Source: Spirogloea muscicola
Taxonomy: Eukaryota; Streptophyta; Zygnematophyceae; Spirogloeales; Spirogloeaceae
Reading direction: 5' to 3'
DNA length: 10,704 nucleotides
NCBI GenBank assembly: GCA_009602725.1
Contig: WELB01000181.1
Span: 164,154-174,857 of the forward strand
Part shown: positions 1-10,704 of the stretch, piece by piece
Layout of the letters: each line of letters starts with the position of its first letter
How positions within the stretch are numbered: position 1 is the stretch's first letter
Notes under the pieces: model-generated
Databases searched by the model: none
What the model saw: only the letters and a program-made list of their open reading frames with translations
What the model was told of the DNA's origin: nothing
Made by a program: the position numbers and the translations under genes

Positions 1-46
<46 letters not shown>

Positions 47-187
47 TTCCCCCCCCTCCTCTCCCCCCCCCCTTCCCTCCTTACTTCCCTCCTCTCTGGG
101 CTTCCCTACTGACTAGGTGCCGCTGCTCCTCCCTCTCACACCTCCCCTCTCTGGGTTATCCAATGACTGGGTCCCCCCGTTGCGCAG
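1..187 (+). other. 3' part of an intron of the type II NADH dehydrogenase gene
   Basis: The stretch is almost pure C and T and ends in a normal acceptor, gttgcgcag, right before coding sequence that matches the dehydrogenase family. It opens with a (CT)n microsatellite (about 3-45) followed by C-runs. Two related pieces lie 55 bases apart (91-122 and 146-177, both starting cctctctggg), suggesting an old tandem duplication. Its donor and the preceding exons lie before the window. I see no gene in it. Confidence 0.75.
3..45. repeat. (CT)n microsatellite
   Basis: About 21 uninterrupted CT dinucleotides followed by C-rich homopolymer runs, inside an intron. Such tracts change length easily and are hard to assemble, so the exact length is uncertain. 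Confidence 0.9.
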
Positions 188-2728
188 ATCCTGTGCCGGG
201 AGGTGGCGGACGGCGGCGTGGGCGGCAACGCCGACGGAGGGCGCTTCCGCGTCGCGTACGACAAGCTCGTGATCGCGACGGGCGCGACGGGCTCGACGTT
301 CGGCATTGCCGGCGTGGAGCAGCACGCCACGCAGCTGCGCGACGTCGGCCACGCCATGGCCATCCGCCGCCGCCTCCTCCTCAACCTCGCCCGCTGTGAG
401 ATCCCTGGTGAGCATCCTGAACCTCCTCTCTCCTTCTTCCTCAACCTCCCTCATTCCAATGTCCCCCCTTCCTTCCTGCCCTTCTTCATCAGCAGAAGCA
501 CCACTTCTCCTAAACCCCTCCCTCCTTCCTCCCTCCTCAAAGCCCAATTTCACTCTCTCCCCCTCCTTCCTCCTGCCAACCACTCATCCTGACTCCCGGC
601 ATCCTGGCCCGCATGGCAGGCGTGTCGGAGGAGGAGAAGCGGCGGCTGCTGCACTGCGTCGTGGTCGGCGGCGGCCCGACGGGCGTCGAGTTCGCGGGCG
701 AGCTCTCTGACTTCATCGGGGGCGACGTCAAGCGCAAGTTTGCGCACGTCAAGGGCTACATCAAGGTCACGCTGATCGAGGTCCGGCCAGCGCTCATCAC
801 CTCCTGAGTGGCTGCTGTTGCCATTCTGGAGAAGCAGATCACACGTCCTCCTCCCTCCTCCCTCCCTACTTCTGTGGTGCCGCTTGCACAGGCCAACGAA
901 ATTTTGTCGTCGTTTGACGTGCGGCTCCGCGACTACGCCACGCAGCAGCTGAGCCGGGCATGCCCCCCCCCTTCCCTCCTTCCACCCTTCCCTCCTTCAT
1001 TGGGTCTCCTTCTCTCTCTCTCTCTCTTCCTCCCTCCCTCTTGGACCTCCGTGCCTGCTCCCTCCTGCTTCTTACACTCTGCACTCCCTCCCTCCATTGC
1101 CAGACTCTCTGCCTCACTCCTCTCCACACCACCTCTTCCTCTCTCCACCACCGCCCTCCACCCCTCAGTCCCCGCCTTAGAGAGCTCTGCCCACATCTGT
1201 GCACCCCCCTCCTCCCTCTCTCCTGCGCCGAGACTCCTCCCCTCTCCTCTTGTACACACGCTGGCAATGTGGGTCCCTCTCGCTTGCTCCATGTGGCTCA
1301 TGGCCAGTACCTCGCCGCCGGTCGAGCGAGTGCAGTCGGGAGTGGAGCTGGTGCATGGCATGGTGAAGGAGGTGAGGCCGGACCAGCTGACGCTCACCGA
1401 CGGCGGGGAGGTGCCGTACGGCCTCCTAGTGTGGTCCACCGGCGTCGGCCCGTCGCCGCTCGTGCAGTCGCTGGCGCTGCCCAAGTCGCCCGGCGGCCGG
1501 TGCGCAGCCAAGCCGTGCCCTCCCTCCTTCCTCATCTGGCCTCGTCTCTGATCTCTGCAATTCCCTGTTGCCCTCCCTCCTCCCTCATCCGCCTTCACAT
1601 GGGTTCACCGCCATCTCACGCAGGGTCGGCGTGGATGAGTTCCTTCGAGTGCCGTCGGCGCCGGACGTGTACTCGATCGGCGACTGCGCGGGTTACCTGG
1701 AGGAGACGGGCCGGCCGGTGCTGCCGGCGCTCGCGCAGGTCGCCGAGCGCCAGGGCCAGTACCTCAGCAAGTCCCTGAACCGCCTCGCGCAGCTCGATGT
1801 CGCGCTCGCCCGCGCCCAGGCTGAACCCGTCAACGTCCCCGAGGTGTGCTATGGCCGTTAAGTCCAAACAGTAGTCAGTCTTACTCAATGCTTTTGGCCA
1901 CCGATTTTGTTTTGCCGGTAACGAGCTTATTGTCCAAGAGACTGTACATGCATCTGCCATGATAAGATTGAGCCTCCACTTATGACACTCTTTCTTTCAC
2001 TTTAGACGTTCCAGATAAAGGGCCGCATGCAATCTTTGCATGTTAACGACGCTCTAATAAAATATTTGGCTCCATTGTCTATCACATGCATATAAATACT
2101 GTCTGCGCTGCCAGCGGTGGCTGTGTCCTGAGTCGGCCAGCACGCGTCGTGCTCCTCTGACTGCCTGTCTAGACTACCTGTTTACCTTGTCCAGATTAAG
2201 CCCTTTCAATACCGGCACCTAGGCAGCATGGCAAACGTTGGGCGATACAAAGCGCTCGTCGACCTCCGGCAAAGCAAGGCGAGCCTCAGCACTGCTCCAC
2301 GTTGCCTCTGTCGTGTACATAGCAGCTGCATTTGAGCTGATGCTTTGATCTTTCTTGCGGAGCTCCTCTGTAGCGAATATTACATTCTCGGACACTAGCA
2401 TGATGATGACCTCAGTCAAAGAGGAGGCACCACTACTTCTGTCACACTCTCTCATCTTGCATCCGGTTCACTTTCCAGGCTGAGCTTCAGTCTGTAGGAA
2501 ATTTATGACGGCTATGCCCTCTGTTCTTGTCAACGCTTGAGCTTAGTCATTTGCCATCACAATTGTTGATTGCAGGCCGGCAAGGGCGTGTCGCTCAAGG
2601 GCTTTGGAAGTTGGCTCATCTGGCGGTCTGCCTATCTCACGCGCATCATCTCGTGGCGCAACCGCTTTTATGTCGCCATCAATTGGGCTACCACGTTACT
2701 CTTTGGTCGCGACATCTCACGCATCTAG
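188..2728 (+). CDS. NDH2: type II NAD(P)H:quinone oxidoreductase (NDA-like), 5'-partial, 7 exons
   Basis: A rotenone-insensitive, non-proton-pumping alternative dehydrogenase that passes electrons from NAD(P)H through FAD to quinone at a mitochondrial or plastid membrane. Exons: 188-407, 620-780, 892-957, 1336-1499, 1624-1843, 2195-2278, 2576-2728 (TAG); 355 visible residues. Seen in order: LVIATGAT (27-34), the NAD-binding GGGPTGVE (90-97), VWSTGVG (181-187), the second FAD motif YSIGDCA (220-226), then [18 protein letters not shown] and a C-terminal block with WRSAYLT, SWRNRF and FGRDISRI. That block is typical of the family and forms its membrane-binding end. The first FAD dinucleotide fold and any targeting peptide lie before the window; about 150 or more residues are probably missing. 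No EF-hand insert is seen, which favours NDA over calcium-binding NDB types, though this is weak because the protein is partial. Donors at 958 (gcatgc) and 2279 (gcgagc) are GC, not GT. The 5' exons are far more GC-rich than the last two. The symbol is a family name; the exact paralogue and compartment are not shown. Confidence 0.93.
958..1335 (+). other. intron 3 of the NADH dehydrogenase gene: GC donor, length 3n, no in-frame stop
   Basis: The family alignment joins ...YATQQLSR (exon 3) directly to SGVELVHG (exon 4). The 378 bases between begin gcatgc and end gagtgcag, so the border is GC-AG. The insert is a multiple of three and has no in-frame stop, so a retained form would add 126 Pro/Ser/Leu-rich residues without breaking the frame. 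Its pyrimidine richness lowers the chance of stop codons, so the open frame alone is weak evidence of coding. Confidence 0.75.
1844..2194 (+). other. intron 5 of the NADH dehydrogenase gene, with early stop and AATAAA
   Basis: A 351-base intron (donor gtgtgc, acceptor ttgtccag) joining NVPE to [12 protein letters not shown], which fits the family. It is more AT-rich than the upstream introns. Reading through the donor gives a stop at 1859-1861 after six extra codons; a canonical poly(A) signal AATAAA follows at 2056-2061, and a TATATAAATA-like stretch lies near 2090-2099. These could support a shortened transcript, but no transcript evidence is available here. Confidence 0.7.
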
Positions 2729-3045
2729 GTGGCGTCCATCGGGCCGGAGTTGCCGGGACTGTCATGGGGGTGCACGAATATGTACAGATAGAAGAAGATA
2801 TTTTGGCCTTGGCAAAGCTTTGCCGAGGTGCAGTCGGCTGATTGGTATATTGTTCAGTAATGTGAACAGTTTAAATTGACATTGAATGAAGGCCTTGCAT
2901 TGGATGGCCAACAGATGAACGATAGCCAACTGCGTACCACGGTGGCAGTGCTCGCTAGCAATTTACTGGCACAGAACTTTTACCCAAGACAGAACGTCCT
3001 ACCTATAATCCACACTTAACAGTCAAGTAATGTGCTAATTCATCA
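2729..3045. other. intergenic space between two convergent 3' ends
   Basis: The + strand dehydrogenase stops at 2728 and the - strand NSRP1 stop codon occupies 3046-3048, so both 3' UTRs and poly(A) sites must fit in or overlap these 317 bases. I found no AATAAA on either strand here and no gene. Overlapping antisense 3' UTRs are possible. Confidence 0.7.
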
Positions 3046-5451
3046 TCAGGACCGCTGCTTCTTGCGGGCGAGGTACCGCTCGCGGGCAGCAGTGGCATCC
3101 ACGACACGCGGAGCGCCAGCGCCAGGCTCAGCTCGGGCCTTGTCATCGCCAGGTTCAGCCGCGGCTGAGTCTGAAAATGGCGATGCTGCCACTGCGCCCT
3201 GTGGTATTCGCCCCATCTCGTCGTTGTCGCTGGCCGGCAACGGGCCCCTACCTCCCTCCTCTGTTGCAGCGGCATCATCCATGGCCGTCTCTGCATCTAG
3301 CTTCTTGGCGCCGCTTGATGTTGGGGCCTCTTGCGGCAGAGCGGCGGCGCCCGGAGGCCGTGCCAAGGGGCCCGCGTCGGCCACCGGCGGTGAAGGCAGG
3401 GAAGCCACTTCAACCATAGCAGTGGCTGCGCTGGTGGTGGTGGCTGGGTCGGCGTCCATTGCGCTCCCTCGCTCTGCGCCGCCAACGGGAGCGCCAAACG
3501 CCTCGTTCTTGCTCAGCAGGTTGCGGTAGAAGTCGCTCAGGTCTGACTTCTTGGTGACCTGCAGGAGATTATTCAATCTATTTAGTGTGCAGGGACTAAC
3601 AGTTAGGCTAGATGTATCACCGGGTTAGAGTGCTGCTGCTTTGCACAGATTCCACATAAGTGTGGACGAAGATGCAAGATGGCCATCTTTGCTCACGGGC
3701 GAACTAGCACAAGTATGTACATGCAGGTGGGCCCCCGGGGGAAGCTAGGGAAGGAGAGACAGAGACCAGGATATTAGAGGGGGGGGGGGGGACGAAGGAG
3801 GGAAGGAGAGGAAGCAAGAGCCGAGAGTCAAAGTGACAGGCGCGCAGGCATGCACACACGGGAACAGCGTGCAGGCCAGAGCTTGCAAATACAAAAGCAA
3901 GGGCACCTACACGCACAGAGGGAGGTAAGGAGGGACCAAGGAAGCCAGCAGCAACTTGGGACTGTAGGAGGCACAGACATAGCAAGAAAGGAAGAGACGA
4001 GGGCCCTGGTAGAGGGTGGAAGGAGGGAGGTTGAGGAGAAGGAGAGAGCATAAAGTGAGAGTAAGTAAGTGATGATAGCTGAGAGTAAGTGAGTGATGGT
4101 GAAAGACAAGAGGCAGACGAGAAAGGAGGACGGGAGTTGGACGTGGGGTGATGGGAGTTTTCAGAAGTGGAGGTGGAGCAGGGTTTAGGAGGGTCCTCAC
4201 GTCATTCTTTTCCTCGGCAGCCTCGCGCCGCCGCTCGTCCTCGAGCCACTGCTTTTGCTCCGCCAGCTTCTGCCGGTATGCCTTGGTCACAAACTTGTCC
4301 TTGTCGCCGTAGAGGTGCTCCTCGGCGGCGCGCTCCTTGGCCAGCTTGCGCTCGTACACCACATCCTGCTCCCGCTCCCTCTGCTTCGCCTTATCCAGCA
4401 GCTTCCCAATGTACTTGGACTGCAAAGGAAGGACAGCAGCTTTCAGAGTTGCCTCGACACCATGTAGCGAGACGCTGGGCTCAAGCCCAGTACCAAAGTG
4501 CAATGCAACCATCAATAATAGCTGACACTTTCTGAGATTCTCGGGCGAGGGAGTGAGGCTGGTTATAAGAGTACATCTTAGTCTAGGAATTGTATTGTTT
4601 AGTCAGTCTTCAATGCGGCATGAGCGTTGAGAGTTTGTGCGACTTCTATAACGTTGCAGTAAGAGGTATCATCAGAATGGATACAACTTTTAGGATATCC
4701 CTTGAAATAAAGGCAGGATGAGGAGATATTATCAGCTTAGAGGAAGAATGAAGGTTAGCATAACGGGCCAACAAATTCTGGCACTTTGATGAAAGACGAA
4801 GCAGGAGGGATGTATACACTGCTATGTAAGTTCTGTGAACTGGGGTAGGGTTGAAGCCTAAACCCTACCCCAGTAGCGACAGAATCTAGGGTTCTCCGTC
4901 TTGATCGACGCGAGGCTTTGAAGTAAGGAATTCATATTGAGGGATGCTTTGTTGTCAAGGTGGCTGGCTGCACGGTACGTCACCTCTCGCCGCGCCTTGT
5001 CCTCCTGAGCAGGGCGGGCCTTGGCGGCCTTGATGTCATCGTACACGCCGTCGTAGTCGAACACCAGAGGGTCCTGCTGCAGCGCCTTGCTGTGCACGTC
5101 CTCCACCTGCCGGCGAGAGGGCGGCCCTTGAGGCCCCAGAGAACATTCTTCACATAATAGCACACTATATCAACAGAATGGCACTTAAGAGAACAATCCC
5201 ACGAGGCATCGAGGAGAGGGAGGGGAGGTGAGGGAGGAGGGAGGCGGAGCTCGCACCTCCCGCTGGGAGCGCTTCTTGAGGGCCTGCCGAGCGATGTCGG
5301 CCTCGACGTCGTCCTCGCCGTCGTCGCGGAAGGCCGCCAAGAGCGGCGCCGCCGCTGCGGGCCTCCTCGCCTGCGCCGCCGCCGCCGCTGTCCGGGCCTT
5401 GGGCGCGGCGAGCGTGAGGCCGTACCTGGCGCCCGGCCTCCGAGTCTGCAT
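3046..5451 (-). CDS. NSRP1: nuclear speckle splicing regulatory protein 1 family (CCDC55/DUF2040), 4 exons, complete
   Basis: Animal members are nuclear-speckle proteins that influence alternative splice-site choice; the algal role is inferred from the family. Exons (- strand): 5451-5257, 5106-4984, 4419-4201, 3558-3046 (TGA); 349 residues, shorter than human NSRP1 (558), mainly because the RS/acidic tail is short. Family blocks in order: RYGLTL (9-14), the acidic FRDDGEDDVEADI (41-53), DPLVFDYDGVYDDIK (77-91), SKYIGKLLDKAKQRE (107-121), DKDKFVTKAYRQKLAEQ (146-162) and VTKKSDLSDFYRNLLSKN (180-197). A low-complexity Ala/Pro/Ser tail follows, ending in basic ARERYLARKKQRS. Residues 107-180 are highly charged and probably helical or coiled-coil. 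The ATG at 5451 is chosen because it sits just before the conserved YGL motif and has G at -3; I found no better upstream ATG. All three introns are phase 0, with donors gtgcga, gtgacg and gtgagg. Exon 1 is very GC-rich with Ala runs. Confidence 0.9.
3559..4200 (-). other. intron 3 of NSRP1 with long purine/pyrimidine tract
   Basis: A 642-base intron (donor gtgagg, acceptor ctgcag). Roughly 3720-4190 is strongly purine-rich on the + strand, so pyrimidine-rich in the NSRP1 transcript. It holds a run of 13 G at 3779-3791 and many ggaagga/gagag repeats. No open frame in it shows a recognisable protein. Confidence 0.8.
3779..3791. repeat. G13 homopolymer
   Basis: Thirteen consecutive G inside the purine-rich part of NSRP1 intron 3. 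Length is prone to sequencing error. Confidence 0.85.
4420..4983 (-). other. intron 2 of NSRP1
   Basis: A 564-base intron, donor gtgacg and acceptor ttgcag, joining DKARRE to SKYIGKLL in phase 0. It is AT-richer than the flanking exons and contains a near-perfect hairpin with telomere-like arms (separate entry). I see nothing else coding or structural in 4500-4830. Confidence 0.8.
4839..4874. repeat. perfect 14-bp inverted repeat (hairpin) with TAGGGTT-like arms
   Basis: Arms 4839-4852 (actggggtagggtt) and 4861-4874 (aaccctaccccagt) are exact reverse complements separated by 8 bases. Each arm holds a telomere-like GGGTAGGGTT or AACCCTACCC unit, and another tagggtt lies at about 4889-4895. 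It lies inside NSRP1 intron 2, so it would be transcribed and could fold as RNA. No T-run follows, so it is not a bacterial-type terminator. Confidence 0.85.
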
Positions 5452-5618
5452 GACGGCGAGGCAGCTCAGCCGAGCCGAGGCTCGCGGCAGACGCGGCCCG
5501 AGTGGCGGAGATGGAGAGGTCGAGAGGACAAGGAGAAGATGGAGGCAAGTGAAGCAAGAGCAAGTGAGTATAAGAGCTTAGTTACGGCTTTAGGTTTAGC
5601 GGGAGAAGTGGCTCTCCC
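5452..5618 (-). promoter_or_regulatory. 5' flank / probable 5' UTR and promoter region of NSRP1
   Basis: Sequence directly upstream of the chosen NSRP1 ATG. It is GC-rich near the gene, and no in-frame stop was met in the first 70 bases or so upstream. I see no clear TATA box, initiator or known binding site. A small hairpin, gggaga/tctccc, lies at 5601-5618. It ends at the outer edge of the inverted-repeat element, so that element sits within a few hundred bases of the NSRP1 start. Confidence 0.4.
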
Positions 5619-5899
5619 CTAATCTAGGCTACACCTCGACGTGCAGATGTGTTTCCGGCTGCGATGGGCTTGCCAGCTGCATGTCTGTCGCTCTTGCAAC
5701 GACGAGTTTCGGCCTGTTTGCAGCGTGCTCAGGCTAATGCCATACACCAGAAAGCTGGGCGAGCTCTAGTTGGTGGCAGAAGGGCTCCGTTTCTGGCATC
5801 TAGTATTCATGCATCGATTAGTGACCTTCATGTCCCGTGGTTATTGAGCGGGTCAATCTGCTGTAGGTCATGTAGATCTTTAGATGTGCTTGCCTTTGT

Positions 5900-5936
5900 C
5901 CAGCCCCTATTCTCAATGGGCGAGCACTTTCTTCTT
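5900..5936 (+). repeat. direct repeat copy 1 inside the inverted-repeat element
   Basis: Begins ccagcccct and continues tgggcgagc, then ctttcttct. It matches 6288-6324 in the same orientation, with about six differences over 37 bases, although it lies in the opposite arm of the inverted repeat. Confidence 0.7.
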
Positions 5937-6287
5937 TGTACTTGGCCATTTGGCCTACATTTGTATCTTATACACGGAATTTTTCCATGGGGGCAAGGGC
6001 TGTGAACCCGGAAAGAAATGACAATGGAAATGGGTTAGCGAGAGGAAACCTTCCGTGTACATTGAAACAATCGAAGGCCCAAGTGGCAAAGCACAAAGGC
6101 AAAGGCAAGCACATCTGATGACTTTTATCACTTATCAAGAATTGGCCCGCTCAGTGACCACGGGTCGACACAGAAAGGTCGCTAATCGATGCCTGAATAT
6201 CAGATGGCAATTCCCAAGTCCTTCCCTTCTTTTCGGCACCTGTTGCAGCTCTTTGGATTTTGTCCGTTCTTTGTTGGCTGGCTTCTG

Positions 6288-6324
6288 CCAGCCCCTCTCT
6301 TCTATGGGCGAGCTCTTTCTTCTG
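6288..6324 (+). repeat. direct repeat copy 2 inside the inverted-repeat element
   Basis: Partner of 5900-5936, in the same orientation. It lies at the 3' end of a right-arm segment of about 105 bases that has no counterpart in the left arm. Confidence 0.7.
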
Positions 6325-6504
6325 CCACCAACTAAAGCTCCTGGTGCAAAGCATCAGCATGAGCACGCTGCAAACAGGCGGACACTCGACGGCAAGAACG
6401 ACAGGTATGCAGCCGGCAAGCCCATCTCAGCCATGTCTTGTAGGAGTCATTTTCTTTCATCTTACCCGGAAGCACATCTGCGCGCCGTGCGTAGCCTAGA
6501 CTAG

Positions 6505-7139
6505 CAATATTCTGAAAGAAAGGCTTTCCCAAGTGGGCGAGGGCTGTGACCAGGAGACACGAGGAATGTGAGAGTTCGGTAGAGCAGTCTGCCTTCTTCC
6601 AATTGCCAGTTTGTGAAACCCATCTCATGATCTTACCTAAGCTTTCTACAGGGACTAAATATCTAAGGTCACGCGCTTCTTACTGGCCAGCCTGAAAGCA
6701 AAACGCTCCACCATCCCCCAAAGGCAGGTGACGGATTCGGGTGTGAACGAGTATGTCACAGACCTCTACTGGAAGCGTGTTTTCTACAATAGTATGGCAC
6801 AGCCCAAGATGAAGCAATGCAGCCAGGCAAATGGAGCTCCAGCAAGGACAGACACGTGCATGGTGCGTGTTCAAGCAAGAACAGGCGACGAGGACGAGCT
6901 GCAGCAGGGGCAGAGGAAGACGGTTCATCCCCAACAAGAGCCAGCGTGGACCTGTTTTGCTGCATGATGTTGTTCACAAGTTACAACCTGATCCTATTTC
7001 AATAATCTGATCCTATTCTCAGCTCCGATACCAAGGGCTCTATAATGGTGACAATTTGTCACTCAACCCACGATCCTAATTCATACTCTAGTCTGACTGT
7101 CCGCTCCAATACCAAGGGCTCTCTAATGGTCTCAGATTG
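6505..7139. other. intergenic region downstream of CLP1
   Basis: Lies between the inverted-repeat element and the CLP1 stop codon, and must include the CLP1 3' UTR (- strand, below 7140). About 6521-6550 (ctttcccaagtgggcgagggctgtga) resembles 5978-6004 near the centre of the inverted repeat, so the element or a fragment of it may extend here. I see no recognisable protein in either strand and no AATAAA on the - strand. A tandem duplication lies at 7023-7153. Confidence 0.6.

Positions 7140-7153
<14 letters not shown>
7023..7153. repeat. tandem duplication covering the end of CLP1 and its 3' UTR
   Basis: Two 50-base copies, 7023-7072 and 7104-7153, lie 81 bases apart and share 43 of 50 bases. 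The second copy contains the real last codons and stop of CLP1 (7140-7142). The first copy still spells W-V-E-stop on the - strand, so it appears to be a duplicate of the gene's end now lying in the 3' UTR. Confidence 0.8.

Positions 7154-10704
<3,551 letters not shown>

Larger units (their letters stand above)
5619..6504. mobile_element. diverged inverted-repeat (foldback-like) element, about 0.9 kb
   Basis: The two halves are imperfect reverse complements over most of their length. Matching blocks: 5619-5657 with 6468-6504 (tips ctaatctaggct and agcctagactag, 11 of 12 paired), 5661-5791 with 6319-6439, 5792-5856 with 6141-6212, about 5867-5901 with 6099-6122, and about 5935-5978 with 6047-6098; the centre is near 6010. 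Two right-arm segments (about 6213-6318 and 6430-6466) lack a partner. A left-arm segment (5900-5936) instead repeats 6288-6324 in direct orientation. No transposase, reverse transcriptase or clear target-site duplication is seen, so this could be a nonautonomous foldback or MITE-type element, or an old inverted duplication. Open frames here look incidental. Confidence 0.6.

Noticed and set aside
933-1778. Long overlapping open frames on both strands (933-1598 -, 960-1778 +)
   Set aside because: They run through C/T-rich introns and shadow the true dehydrogenase exons in other frames; they are low complexity with no family match.
1844-1861. True C-terminus of the dehydrogenase at the 1859 stop
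   Set aside because: Exons 2195-2278 and 2576-2728 encode the conserved C-terminal blocks of the same family in phase, so the main product continues; kept only as an isoform idea.
2085-2100. TATA-like sequence (catgcatataaata) as a promoter
   Set aside because: It lies within intron 5 of the dehydrogenase, with continuous coding exons on both sides; no gene starts there.
3032-3529. 165-codon + strand open frame
   Set aside because: Antisense shadow of NSRP1 exon 4; the - strand frame has conserved family blocks and a consistent gene structure.
3704-4109. Leu/Ser/Pro-rich open frames on the - strand, resembling signal peptide or membrane segments
   Set aside because: They are translations of the pyrimidine-rich NSRP1 intron 3, where repeated CTC/TCC/CTT codons give false hydrophobic stretches.
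5649-6005. 118-codon + strand open frame as a gene
   Set aside because: It lies inside the inverted-repeat element, has no recognisable domain, and its similarity to the opposite arm is explained by DNA repeat identity.
6728-6977. Open frames on both strands downstream of CLP1
   Set aside because: They are short, overlap each other on opposite strands and show no recognisable motif or splice context.

Overview
This is nuclear DNA from a eukaryote, most likely a GC-rich unicellular alga. Three conserved genes are broken by many short spliceosomal introns. The alga call rests on four things: an NDA-like type II NADH dehydrogenase, a Clp1 of plant-like type at its C-terminus, strong G/C preference at third codon positions in the 5' exons, and TTAGGG/TTTAGGG-like repeats. 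Several introns appear to use GC-AG borders. A haptophyte-like alga would fit, but the lineage is inference. I see no bacterial operon, CRISPR array, phage or plasmid feature.

Layout. (1) Positions 1-187 are the 3' end of an intron, with a CT microsatellite. (2) Positions 188-2728, + strand: last seven exons of a type II NAD(P)H:quinone oxidoreductase; its N-terminal part lies before the window. (3) Positions 2729-3045: short space between two convergent 3' ends. (4) Positions 3046-5451, - strand: complete four-exon gene for an NSRP1/CCDC55-family splicing regulator. (5) Positions 5452-7139: intergenic, holding a diverged inverted-repeat element of about 0.9 kb (5619-6504) and, next to CLP1, a tandem duplication. 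(6) Positions 7140-10580, - strand: eleven exons of CLP1, the 5'-OH polynucleotide kinase-like factor of pre-mRNA 3'-end processing; only about the first 30 residues are missing. (7) Positions 10581-10704: 124 A in a row directly against CLP1 coding sequence, probably a contig-end or assembly artefact.

Exon borders were set by hand. I joined blocks that match the conserved protein families, required the reading phase to close at each junction, and required AG at each acceptor. All 19 complete introns close in phase. Fifteen have GT donors and four appear to have GC donors (958, 2279, 9913, 7993).

The genes do not form a pathway. The dehydrogenase is respiratory. NSRP1 and CLP1 are both nuclear mRNA-processing factors lying head-to-tail, but 1.7 kb apart, so nothing shows co-expression. 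I found no clearly new biological system. The most notable items are the GC-AG introns, the inverted-repeat element, telomere-like repeats inside introns, a stop-free in-phase intron in the dehydrogenase, and the poly(A) run that cuts CLP1.
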